Part shown: positions 1 through 10,735 of the stretch, piece after piece
Layout: each line of letters starts with the position of its first letter
Position numbering within the stretch: position 1 is the first letter of the stretch
NCBI GenBank assembly: GCA_003008705.1
Contig: PDUO01000027.1
Coordinates: forward strand, 500,425-564,424
DNA from: Pezicula radicicola
Lineage: Eukaryota; Ascomycota; Leotiomycetes; Helotiales; Dermateaceae
DNA: 64,000 bases
Direction of reading: 5' to 3'
Notes under the pieces: model-generated
The model's database searches: none
Told to the model about the DNA's origin: nothing
The model's input: only the letters and a program-made list of their open reading frames with translations
Translations under genes and position numbers: made by a program

Positions 1-2053
1 GCGACCCCGTCTCCGCGACAGTATCCATCTGCATTACTATCGTAGGTTTTACATGAACCCGTTGGTGAGAGGAATTGGCCTTTTGAAAGTCCCGAAAAGA
101 TATCAGGATTCGTCAATACATTCATACCTCCTGTGAATGCAGTATCGCACTCCTTAGCCCTTAAAGACGTGCATGCTAGCTGTATGGCAGCAAAACTGCT
201 CGAACATGCCGTGTCGACGTTGAAGCTCGGCCCGCTGAAACCGAAGTGGTAATTTATCCTTCCCTATTCAGAGGTTAGCGTTGAGGTGTTGTTGTGAAAG
301 TGCAATTGAAGCAGCATAAGAAAATTAAAAAACGAAGAAGAACATACTGGCCCGAATGCTCTCACCCCTCCAGTAATAAAGTAGGTGTCGATATCTTGCG
401 CTGCGTTGATTTCTCGCCAGTCATCGCTAGTTTGCCCATAAAACGTGCCAACGCGGTGCGCCATAGAAGATGGTGTACGATTGACTACAAATCCCGAAGA
501 CTCCATAGCCTCATAAGCCGTAGTGATAGCCAATCGTTGCATAGGATCTGTTTGAGCAGCTTCCCGGGGCGACATGTTAAAGAACCGGGGGTCAAAGAGC
601 CCCGGATTTTCAATAAAACAGCCATAAGGGGTATGGCTTTTATTCTTTCCCTTTCCACTCACATCTGTATGAGCTTTCGCATCGAATCGGTCCGATGGAA
701 TCTAGAATAGATAAGTATCTAATGAGAATGTGTATCGGAGAAATATAAGTACCTCTCTGTGCACATCAAGACCCTTCTCAAGCAGCTCCCAAAATTTCTC
801 CAGATTTGCTGCGTCAGGGAACCGACCAGACATGCCAACAATCGCAATGTTGCAGCCGGGTAAGTTCTTTTGAGATCGCGTCTCATTGCTGGACATCCAT
901 GATACGGGATCCTCCAGTTTCAAGATAATATCATTTCGGAGTGCTTTCAGTGACGAAGCCAGACCATTGGCAAGTGTGGTTGGGCCCATTGAAAGAATTC
1001 GGCAGTTTGCTGGGGCTAGTTCTCGAATTCCTGATGAACATGCCTCGATCGTCTCCTGCCAGTGTATTGGCTCTGACAAAATCTGGATTATAGATTGCTC
1101 AAATAACTCAAGAACCGTTGGCGATTCTATTACCTTCAACCCGCATACTTGATGGACTGGGCGGTAATTGCTCATTACCATCATGGTATCCTCAAGTATG
1201 ATGTCTCCACTGTCAAAGTACAGATGCGAAGCATGATACGGTCCAAATATGGGCAAATCTCTCTGTGACACGCCTTTCGGGAAATTGGGGTCGGCGAGGA
1301 GGCGCTGCAGCATAGATGGCGGGCCACTGACTGTCATGGAATTGCTAGCAGTGCTACTGATGTAGACTCGATTCAGATTTGATGATAACTACCAATTAGC
1401 TATGTGATCTAAGATAAAAGGCGCAATACATACCTGCGTCTTATTAAACTCTTCTACAGCGGTCTTTATAGCAAGATGATTTGCACCTCCTATGACTTTT
1501 GACCAAGACTTTTGTGCAAGAGCAGTCTCCTCTAATCGGTATGCATTGAAAGAGACTCGTGCCCCAAGACGGAAGGCAATGCGTACTACCTCGACTGCTA
1601 GAGGGACCAGAGCGGGTAAAGACTCGCATGATGCCACTGCAGAGGCAGTGAGCAATCCTGCACAGACGCCGACAATTTGGGCGTTATCGGTTTTAACGTA
1701 TCCTTGGGGTTCACGTTCGTAGAAGCTGAAATGACGTTAGAGTGAAATTGATATTCGTTAGCGAAACTTGCATACCAAATGAAGTGGGCAAATTGCGTAA
1801 TGCACATGAGTGAACTCTCAATAGCCGCATCTTGGAATCCAATCTTAAAGTAACGTTCAACTAGTTCCCGGACCGTTGAGAAATTTGGGAGCCGCTTTCT
1901 ATATTCTGTTGGTAGCTGAGAGATTTCATGTCGGAGGACATCCTGTGTGTGTTGAAGGAACTTCAAAAGAAGAGGGCTGTCTTGAACCAGCAGTAGTTTG
2001 ATCAAGAAAGACCGATAGTCAACTGCCTGGTCGCCGAAGAGAAGAATATCCAT
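1..2053 (-). CDS. Non-reducing polyketide synthase, N-terminal part (SAT and ketosynthase), cut by window edge
   Basis: Iterative type I PKS that builds an aromatic polyketide from acyl and malonyl units. Exons on the minus strand: 2053-1776, 1725-1434, 1388-753, 701-348 and 263-1 (continuing beyond the window). All four introns are GT..AG and keep frame; one is only 45 bp. About 607 residues are visible. The SAT (starter-unit) domain occupies roughly residues 1-360, with the GVCAG nucleophile motif (Cys about 114) and a GPYHASHLY segment holding the likely catalytic His. The KS begins near residue 368 ([12 protein letters not shown]) and contains VDTACSSS with the active-site Cys near 540, then the [14 protein letters not shown] block. 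The SAT domain marks it as non-reducing. AT, PT, ACP and release domains lie outside the window, so the product cannot be predicted. Divergently transcribed from the MFS gene. The start is the first Met of the SAT domain. Confidence 0.95.
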
Positions 2054-3997
2054 GGCAAGTCTTTACCAGGTTTCCAGGAGTTCTTTAAGGACCCTAAAGA
2101 GACTCGATTGTGATTTATGCTTGGTAGAAGTTATTGAAGACAGGTGCTAGAATGTAATTCTTTCTTGATCTGAAAAAAAAAGAAAAGGCCACAAGGATGA
2201 ACTGAAATGTGCCTCCATATATACTTCATAGTACGTAGGACCATTAGCGGCGGTATACTGATTAATTGCCCCGGAACGAGAGCCTCATAAGCGAAGCAAT
2301 ATGAGGCCTGTCTACCAGCCATTGCCACTTACAACCAACCATGAAAATACATGTAAGATCATGTAGTGAGAGTCCGTAATCTGCCAAAGGCAATACTGTT
2401 TCAGAAGCGCCGGGCCACTCTATTGGAGACTAATCCGGTTATCATGACAGAACAGTTCCGGACATTTGGTCTCCAACTCACTTTGAATCATACCCGTTAA
2501 CAATTGTCAGCTCGAACCCACATCGGACTCCACAGATTATTCTGTGGGTGGATCTTTTTACGGACAACGTGAAAAACTGAGAGGCTCGGATAAGCAGATT
2601 TAGACGTAGCAGAAGCTTTCTAAGCGTAAGCATAATCGTAAGAGTATAAACACGTGCCTCGGTGCTTTGAACATCCTTCTTCCTCACACTGAAAGTAAGC
2701 AAACTAGAATTTCTAGTAAAGTTATTAAGCGACAAGATGAATACAGAAAATAAAATGACAAGCCTAGCTACCAAGAGCTTCACGATTACCTTTGAAGGTT
2801 CGTGCTATACTTGGTGCCACATCTTTATGCCAGAAGAGGCTAACACTAAAAAGATTACCCCGAACTCTCCACCGTTGTGTTTAATTGGGGTGATAGGTAT
2901 GACGCTGAAGTACTCATCACCGTATCTCTGTTAAACCATGCCCAGTAAGCTTACCACTCTTTCATGCTGGAGGACGGGGAGAGATTACCCATCATCATTG
3001 CTCCAAATAAGAAGGTATGCTTTGCCTTTCATGGATGGACTTGCGTTTGATTGAGTGCTCTTAGATTGACTACCGCCTCATCATGGATGAGCAGTAGTAC
3101 TGGCCAAGCGCCAGCAAAATCATTCGTGGAGATGGTTAGTTCGCCAGGGTTTCTTGGGGACCCATGAATCAAAACTCAGCACCTATTTGGTGTCAGGAGC
3201 GTTTGTCTGATACGGAAGCTTGTGTACCGGTAGTTGTGTGGGCTACGATGTGGCCAGATAAAGGCTCATACTAGTGCCAAGCCCATTACTAAGCAATATT
3301 TCTAACATACGAAATACTTCGTGTTTGTCCTACGAAGTACAGGAACGTGCATGTTATTTTCTACTTAACGAAGTACTTCTGGCCAATAAGTTTAGCGCAT
3401 CTGACATTAGCTACACGTTGATGAGCAGCGTGCCGTGCTTAATCCTAGTGCAAATGGTGAAGATACCCTACATGACTGTTATGTATACCTTATGTGTGAG
3501 TGCATGCATGATATGTACTGAAGAGTCCAAACATCAGTAGTTGTTGACCTACGAAAATATACGAGGTAGTCTAGCGAGTAAGGGAGAAAGGAGTAATAAA
3601 AGGCGAGCGAGTGCCGAGAAGCGAAGCGGCTTAAAACTGCAGTAGGAGCTGAAAGTGAGCGGACAGGCACCCAATCACAATCGACGGACTTCCCATCCAA
3701 TCAAAGTCACCGCGGACAATAAATCAATTCCTGCCGTTGGTTGATTGGCAGAGAACTCCGCAGCTACGGGTCTGCCCTTCCCCCTTTTTCTCGCTTCGAG
3801 TAGCTCAGTCACCTGACTGTTCCCTTTCGTACTTTCTTGCATCCTTTACATTTCACCTGTCTGGCCACGAAGACTCAGACCTTCAGAAGAGTCAATTTCA
3901 CAACTACTTTCCTGAGCTGAAGTTTGCCAACGAGAGAGCTACAGCCCTTACAGAAGATTTACAGACTCTTGAAATTATTCATCATCATCCGCCGACT
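2054..3997. other. Divergent intergenic region between the PKS and the MFS transporter
   Basis: About 1.9 kb with no convincing gene. It presumably holds both promoters. A CCAATC motif lies near 3693, and a cluster of ACGAARTAC motifs at about 3308-3378 is described in the findings. The reading frame of the MFS gene is open upstream to 3737, but that part (with an earlier Met) looks like 5' UTR. Confidence 0.5.
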
Positions 3998-5533
3998 ATG
4001 TCTTCAGAGAAGACCTTAGACTCGATTGATCGTACTCCACCGGATCCTGTCTACACCGGTAGAAGCGATGAATCTCCTAAAGTCGAAGCATCAGAAGCAG
4101 CACACCCAAACACGGGCAGACCACCATTCTCCCTCCAGAAGGAAGCCGTATTCGTCGCTACACTTATATTTGCTCAGCTTCTCACACAAGCTGGTGTAGG
4201 CCAGGCCCTGGCGCCTCTACATATCATTGGCGATCATTTCGGCGTCACCAACAATGGTGAGCTGAGCTGGTATATCGCCTCATATGCCTTGACAACTGGG
4301 ACCTTGATTCTGGTTGCCGGCCGCCTTGGAGACATGTTTGGTAACAAGAAAATCTTTATCGGAGGCTGCACTTGGTTCGGAGTATGGTCCGTCATTACTG
4401 GTACAAGTTATTACGCATCATCAGACAAATTCTTCGTTGTCTGTCGCGCTATGCAAGGCGTCGGCGCATCATTTTTTCTTCCGAATGCCATTGCTATTCT
4501 AGGACGCACTTATCCCCCAGGAAGACGCAAGAACATAGTCTTCAGCCTTTTTGGATCCTTCGCTCCCACTGGTTACATGCTTGGTGCCGCGTTCAGTTCA
4601 ATCTTGGCACAATTCGCAAACTGGGCTTGGGCCTACTTTCTCATGGGTATCGCCTCCATCAGTATGGCCGTACTTGCCATCTGGACAGTTCCAAGCCCCG
4701 ATCCTCCTGGCACCAGAGCAATTACGCAGACATTCGATTGGTTAGGTTTCGTCACAGGAGTATCAGGCCTCATTCTTTTCAATATTGCTTGGAACCAGGG
4801 CCCGACAGTGGGCTGGTCAACGCCTTATGTATACGTGGTCTTGATCCTTGGTGTTCTATTCTTGGGTGCCTTTATTGTCGTAGAAATGCATGCCTCTCAA
4901 CCATTGCTTCCCGTCTCGGCGCTCAACCTACAGATAGGGTTGGCATTGGCAGCAGTGGCTGCTGGGTGGTCATCCTTCAGCATCTGGCTCTTCTATAACT
5001 GGCAATATCTGGAAATCGTGCGTGGACAAACAGCCCTACTCGTTAGCGCACAGAACTCACCGTCAGCTGTGTGTGGATTCCTAGCCTCCATTGCTGTAGG
5101 CTTGATGATGGGAAAGGTTGGCGTACCGTGGATTATGGTTATGGCCATGTTTGCGTTCTGTATCGCGTCTGTGCTCGTGGCTACCATGACTGTGAACCAA
5201 ACCTATTGGGGCGAGACTTTCATCTCAACACTTGTCATTCCTTGGGGAATGGATATGTCGTTTCCGGCGGCCACGATTATGCTCTCGATGAGTGTCCCAA
5301 AAGAACATCAGGGAATCGCTGCTAGCATGGTCCTGACAACAACGAACTATGCGATGAGTATCGGCTTAGGCATTGCAGGAACTGTAGTTTCGCAATTCGA
5401 CCCGGAAGGCAAAGATTTGGAGCGTAGTTGCAAAAATGCTTGGTATGTAGGTATTGGGCTTAGTAGCTTGGGCATTGCGATTTCATTGCTTGCTGCGTGG
5501 CACGACCGAAAGACTCCGAAAACACCACATTAA
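3998..5533 (+). CDS. MFS transporter (multidrug-efflux type), probable cluster exporter
   Basis: Intronless, 511 residues. A polar N-terminal tail of about 45 residues is followed by 12-14 predicted membrane segments. Motif A is clear between the second and third helices (GRLGDMFGNKKIF), and the central loop carries the charged/proline-rich stretch usual for DHA drug:H+ antiporters. I chose the Met at 3998 because family members start with a short hydrophilic tail before the first helix; the same frame stays open back to 3737 without membrane character. Sits between the PKS and an FAD monooxygenase, so export of the polyketide product is likely, though this subfamily also includes boron and ammonium transporters. 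Acts in the plasma membrane by inference. Confidence 0.9.
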   Translation: MSSEKTLDSIDRTPPDPVYTGRSDESPKVEASEAAHPNTGRPPFSLQKEAVFVATLIFAQLLTQAGVGQALAPLHIIGDHFGVTNNGELSWYIASYALTTGTLILVAGRLGDMFGNKKIFIGGCTWFGVWSVITGTSYYASSDKFFVVCRAMQGVGASFFLPNAIAILGRTYPPGRRKNIVFSLFGSFAPTGYMLGAAFSSILAQFANWAWAYFLMGIASISMAVLAIWTVPSPDPPGTRAITQTFDWLGFVTGVSGLILFNIAWNQGPTVGWSTPYVYVVLILGVLFLGAFIVVEMHASQPLLPVSALNLQIGLALAAVAAGWSSFSIWLFYNWQYLEIVRGQTALLVSAQNSPSAVCGFLASIAVGLMMGKVGVPWIMVMAMFAFCIASVLVATMTVNQTYWGETFISTLVIPWGMDMSFPAATIMLSMSVPKEHQGIAASMVLTTTNYAMSIGLGIAGTVVSQFDPEGKDLERSCKNAWYVGIGLSSLGIAISLLAAWHDRKTPKTPH

Positions 5534-6154
5534 AACTTTCCTATGAACTTCGGGGACGAGTTCGCAAATTTTGATAGAGAGTAATATAAAAAATATATCT
5601 CTTCTTGAGCTTCCGAACTTACTAGCCGCGCTCTGGCTCCAAACTCTCGTCCTGCAAACTATCAAACTACCAAACAAACACAATGAAGGGAGAAGTCATT
5701 ATTAATTGTTTCAAAACGTATATGGTTAGCAGCACAGAAACTCGGTACATTTTATTTGATTAGCTACTTCCCTCCCATATTTTTCCTTAAAAGAAAAATG
5801 TCGTCTATAGAAGGTTATTGGGACATTTTGGGTAAATGGAGTTTTCACCCCCGAAGAGCTTTACTCTATAGAACTCCTGACCCCATTAGATGACTTTATA
5901 ACTGGAAGGTCTAGAAGACTCCTGTCCAACTACTTTGTTAGATAATTTGTCAGAAGCTAAGAAATGTTCTATATAATACACTTACTATTACATGATTTTA
6001 TATAAGTGGATATCACAAGTGGCATAGTAACTGACTTAAATCAAATTTGAAGTTCTTTTATAAAAGAAAAAAGCTTAATCTGCCCAAAATATCCTAATGA
6101 CCTTCCATAGCTGTCCGTCAAATCTTTTCAACAGCAAAAAATGATACTCAAGGT
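5534..6154. other. Intergenic, convergent 3' ends of MFS and FAD monooxygenase
   Basis: About 620 bp of AT-rich sequence between convergent genes; presumably both 3' UTRs. No gene seen. Confidence 0.5.
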
Positions 6155-8056
6155 CTATGTGTATAAAAATTTCTTCAGGAGCTCGGTAATCTCTCTGCCT
6201 TCATTCAGCCCAACCACCATACTGATATAACCATCCGGCCGCACCAATACCATCGCTCCTATCTCAACATCCACACCATATGTCTTATGCATCTCCCCGG
6301 ATCTGTCCGAATACATTCTGTACTTCCACTGTGGAAATGGGGCTGGAAGGTTCGAAAGGTTGATATCATAGTGATTATCGGTGTGTATCATGAACATGTC
6401 AACAACTCTCCCATCATTCATCGGGTTTTCAACGTGTATATTCTCGAAACCCCATTCTCTTGACGCATCAGGATTGAAGATTGTCAACGCTGACTCTGTC
6501 GAGGCGAGATACTCAGCAACAGGATCCAAGGCACCACGACTGATAGCATTGCCAGCGAAGATAAAGAGATGAAATCTTCCGTTGGATGGCATGTCATCGA
6601 GAATATCTAGCCCTGCCCCATCCAAATGACGAGTCACTGGCATTGTCAATAAGCGTTTCCCAGGTGTAAGCGGCTCGATAGCGTTTTCAGCAATGGGAAC
6701 ATGGACAATATCCACTGTAAGTGGCCCAGGCTCGTACTTCTGGCCAACCCCCGACGTGAATCCATGAGCTTTGTCGTAGACATCGTGAAATTTGGAATTA
6801 TCCAGGAAGTCCTTTCTCGTAAAGAGATGGGAGAACTTGGCGTCGAAATCAAGGAGCTGCTGCGCAATTTGTCGGCGCTCAAGAGCGTAGGTGTCGAGTA
6901 ATGAAAGGGAGGCTTTACCTTTCAACACAAGTGCAAGTTTCCATGTCAGATTGTATGAATCTGCCATGCTCACATTCAAGCCCTGTGCAGCCTTCGGACT
7001 GTGAGTGTGGCACGCATCCCCAAGAACGAAGACACGTTTGTGGTCCCAAAAGTCTTCGATGATTCTTTGTCGGAGACGATATTGGCTGATCCAGAATAGC
7101 TTTTTGATCTCCATTTTGTACGGAAAAACAACAGAGCGAGTACGTTCTCGTAGAAGTTCAAGCAAATCCATATCACTGTATTTCTGTTGGACGACGACAC
7201 TATTTTCATTCTCGTGGCCATTAACACCATTGCTGTTGGCGACTTTCAAGTCTTGCGTTTTGAGTTGTGTGTAAATGCGATTTCCGTCACGGGGATTTGG
7301 AATAATCATTACACCTCCGGCTGGAGAACGTACTGCACAGCGCCGACGAATGTCGGGAAAGTTGGAATCTAGCTGAAGATCTGCTACACACCAGATGTCG
7401 TCTTCGCCGTGTTTTTCTGAATCTAAACCCAGAATTTCTCGAGTCTTGCTTGTTGCTCCGTCGGTACCCATGATGTATTTAGTACGATATGTAGACGTAA
7501 CGTTGGAGTATTTGTTGGTCACAAGTGCGTGGACTGGGTATACAGGGTCATCTGTGTAGATGAAATCGACGAGCTCCGTGGGACGGTCAACTATGTGACC
7601 TCTCGAGTTAAGTTCTTCGTCAAAAGCTCTTTCCGTCTCGCGTTGTGGGCTGCCTAATATGTACGGGTATCTCGTGAGGTTCTGAATCTCTCCTCCAATA
7701 TGCGTTCTTTCGAGTTTTCCAGAATCCCCGTAAGACCAGAATGCCGTTTCGCTGACGTGAATTCCTTGATTGTCTAGTTTCTGCAACAAGTTCAGCGTCT
7801 GGAGAACTTCTTGAGTTCTTGGCTGCACTCCTTTGACTTCATTAGTTCCTCCTATTGATTCTGAAATGGAGCTACTCTGAGACTAACCTCCAGCATGGCC
7901 CGTTTGTATTCTGGTAGGGCGTGCATCAATCATACGAAATGAAACTCCGTATCTTGCCAGCGTAACCGCTGCCATGAAGCCTGCCGGACCAGCACCTACA
8001 ATGAGCACATCAACTGCTACATCATCAACCGGTATAATGGGCTTGTATGCTCCCAT
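6155..8056 (-). CDS. FAD-dependent aromatic hydroxylase, phenol 2-monooxygenase family
   Basis: Hydroxylates a phenolic ring using FAD, NADPH and O2; next to a non-reducing PKS the natural substrate would be an aromatic polyketide. Exons 8056-7888 and 7827-6155 (60-bp intron, GTTAGT..GGAG), 613 residues, the usual length for this family. Visible motifs are the FAD-binding GAGPAG at residues 21-26, GHAGVQPRTQE (matches the family GHADG-QPRT block), the DG motif MGTDGATSKTR, and the second FAD motif GDACHTHSPKAAQGLN. A C-terminal thioredoxin-like domain follows (RPDGYISMVVGL near the end). Convergent with the MFS gene. Regulation not visible. Family assignment is firm; cluster membership is inferred from position. 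Confidence 0.93.
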
Positions 8057-10385
8057 TTTGTTATGTGAATAGATGAGTTTTCAATTGGTTCAAAAAAAAA
8101 AGTTTTCTTAAGCTCGAAAATATAATTTGGTAATCATGGAAGATTAGAAATACCATATGCCTCAAAACTATACCTAGGTACTTAGAGCACGGAATTTATT
8201 GTTATTGAATGGGTGTCACTGCGGCTAATAGTTCGGATACTGGTCTATTAGAGCTACGGTCTTTCCTATGATTTGTCCGCAATACCGCTCGCTTTCTGTT
8301 AAGCGACAGAGTTCAGCTTCCGACCACGGAAAACAACTTCAACCTTCTCAGCATAGATTAATAAGCCATCCCTAGCGAATCATCAAGGAAAACCTTTCCG
8401 TTCTACTATTCATCTGACTGCCTTAGTCGCATTCTAATTCGACTGTGAGAGAACAAGACAGATATTTAAGCGAGGCCGTCAATCACTCGAGTTCGTTCCG
8501 CGCCAAGCGACGTCCTACGGTCCGGTGAATATATTGATTAAGTCATTTGCTATGATAACCGAGTGATTTCAAGAGTATGATGTTGTGTGACGTGAAGTTT
8601 TACGGATTGTCAACTCTTTATTTCATCGTTTCTTTCCAGCCAGAACACTTATGTGTCATTAATAATCCGGAATCCCAATTAACCTAGAGACTAATACGGA
8701 GTTTTTCAGGAAAAGAAACGTTGATATTCAAAGTATACCCAGACACTGCATAATGCACCGTAGATGGGTGTCATCGGACATGTTAACCAGTCCGCGTTAA
8801 CAACCCTAGGGCGGGGCGTAAGCAGTGGCTGTTTCGGAATCTGACATCGTACTCTCCGGTAGTTTGTAGTGCAAAAGCTCATTCGATCTGTATCTCACGT
8901 AACGTTTGCTGCACGTCTAGAAAGAACTTATACGGCACCAAGTTCTTTGGTTGCCGTCATAAAGGTCATATTTGACGAAGGAGGTCCTACAATAGTTTTA
9001 ATAGGTCAAAATGCGGTGGTGGTAGTGATAGGTAAAGGCGCAGCGATTCTGTCGCGGAAGACCATTAATGCTTGCATTATGTGGGAAGCACAGGGTTAAA
9101 CTGACGGGCGATACGTTAACACTATTTTATCTATACAAGTCTGTTCAAAGACCTCTCAGATAAGATACACGTCATCAGCCCTCAAAGTTCTTAAGACTAA
9201 CGAGGGTTACTGTGACGAATCAGGCTGGTTTTTCATATAAGAAAAGGGAAAAGAAATGATTGTGACAACAAGGTGCGGGATGACAATACAAGCACCCGCC
9301 TGCAAATCTCAATAACAATCACCTCTCTTCGAATGTTGTATCCTTCACTAGTATCTCCTGTTAACCACCGGGCATATCCACAACCACCTTGTACGTCTTG
9401 ACGGAGGCTGAAACTGGAAATCAACTTTTGTTGGCAGATGGGGAGATGACCAGCTGTGGGTGTTTCTGAATGATTTTGTATGTCTTGATGGAGGCTGAAA
9501 CCGGAAATCAACTTACCTTAATTATCTCTTATTAATGTCTGTTCCACTGGTAGTTCTTGCTGACAGCAAAGGCTGGACAATAGGTAGGAACGTGACACGA
9601 GGGGAAGCAAGTGAGGGAGGTGAAGCTGTGAGGTGTTGTTCCTGCCCTATAATGCAAGCGAGCAGCGAGCTGGTTTAGCGGAGTAATGTCTACTTAAATC
9701 ACCTAACAATGTCCTATGTCGCTTAACATTAATAGACTACCTTGACTTAATTAAAATTAATCCCTAAAGGAATTTATACCTACGACTTTAAAATACTAGT
9801 AACTTAGCTTCCTGTAAAATTCCAGTTGTAACTCGAGATTTTAGACCTCCTAAACCTAATCCAGCGGGTATTCTATATTTTGCTAAGATTTAGGGTTTTA
9901 TAAACACTATTGCCTACACTATACACTATAGATAGTCTAACTTCACCTAACGAGGTATAGTATTCTAATAGAGACGTCCTACGACCTTTAGCTTTAATGT
10001 TCCTATCTTATATATCTTATATATAGAGAGGTCTATAAGAGAAATATTATATAAGGATAATTTATATTAATAGCCTTAGGGTACTTAGTTTACAAAGATT
10101 TGATTATTAAATATAGTAGAGATAATTCTTAAGAGATTAGTTTATAAGGGTAGTTATATAACTAGAGACGTTAAGATACTATTATAGTAGTTATTTAATG
10201 TTACTTAAGGATAGATAGAGAGGGTTATTACTACTATGGTACTTAAAGATAAGGCGGTAAAGATTATACCTACTAATATACTATAATTCCTTATAGCAGG
10301 GTCTGGCCCATAAAATACGTTATTAGAAATATGGCTAATAGACTTGGGACTAATGAAGTGAAAGTGTGATATTTAGTATTGCAAT
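8057..10385. other. Gene-free stretch with a short direct duplication and an AT-rich island
   Basis: No supported gene. At 9391-9426 and 9477-9514 a stretch of about 36 bp (core GGAGGCTGAAAC) is repeated directly with few changes. From about 9700 to 10300 the sequence becomes very TA-rich (see the separate repeat entry). Confidence 0.45.
9700..10300. repeat. AT-rich island, probable RIP-degraded transposon relic
   Basis: About 600 bp dominated by A/T with many TA dinucleotides, no open frame of note, and sharp compositional contrast with both flanks. This is the pattern left by repeat-induced point mutation (C-to-T at CpA) in ascomycetes. The original element cannot be identified by eye. Confidence 0.6.
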
Positions 10386-10590
10386 AAAAAAAAAGCACAT
10401 GTAGCAACAAGGATTTGAATGACAGCACAATTACTCGATCCGTCTCCGTGATCTATACCTCCTTGTCTCGAAGTTTATACATGTCCAAGCTCTCTCGGTG
10501 GGTCATGTGTTTTCCTAGTCCCCAAGATGTTCCTACTAGTGCAATATTGATTCCACTAAGCCAGCTGAGCGACTGACATGCCCGCGAGAA
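10386..10590 (-). other. Possible Pol III (SINE- or tRNA-like) relic
   Basis: On the minus strand a box-A-like TGGCTTAGTGG (10563-10553) is followed 133 nt later by a box-B-like ATTCAAATC (10420-10412) and then a run of nine T (10394-10386), which could terminate Pol III. The flanking arms do not fold into a tRNA acceptor stem, so this is not a working tRNA. It may be a decayed SINE or chance. Confidence 0.25.
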
Positions 10591-10735
10591 AAACGATTCC
10601 AGATAACTGCGTTGCTGCCACTTTCTGTTCTTCTTGAACTAAGCTAGAAAAGCCACAGGCTAGCTCTCTTGTGAAAAATTGGTAAACAGAAGAGATGTCA
10701 GAACGTTTGAATTCATGTTGCTGAAAACCCACCCT

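Noticed and set aside
3737..3997. N-terminal extension of the MFS transporter from an upstream Met
   Set aside because: The extra 87 residues have no membrane or family character, and the Met at 3998 gives the normal family length.
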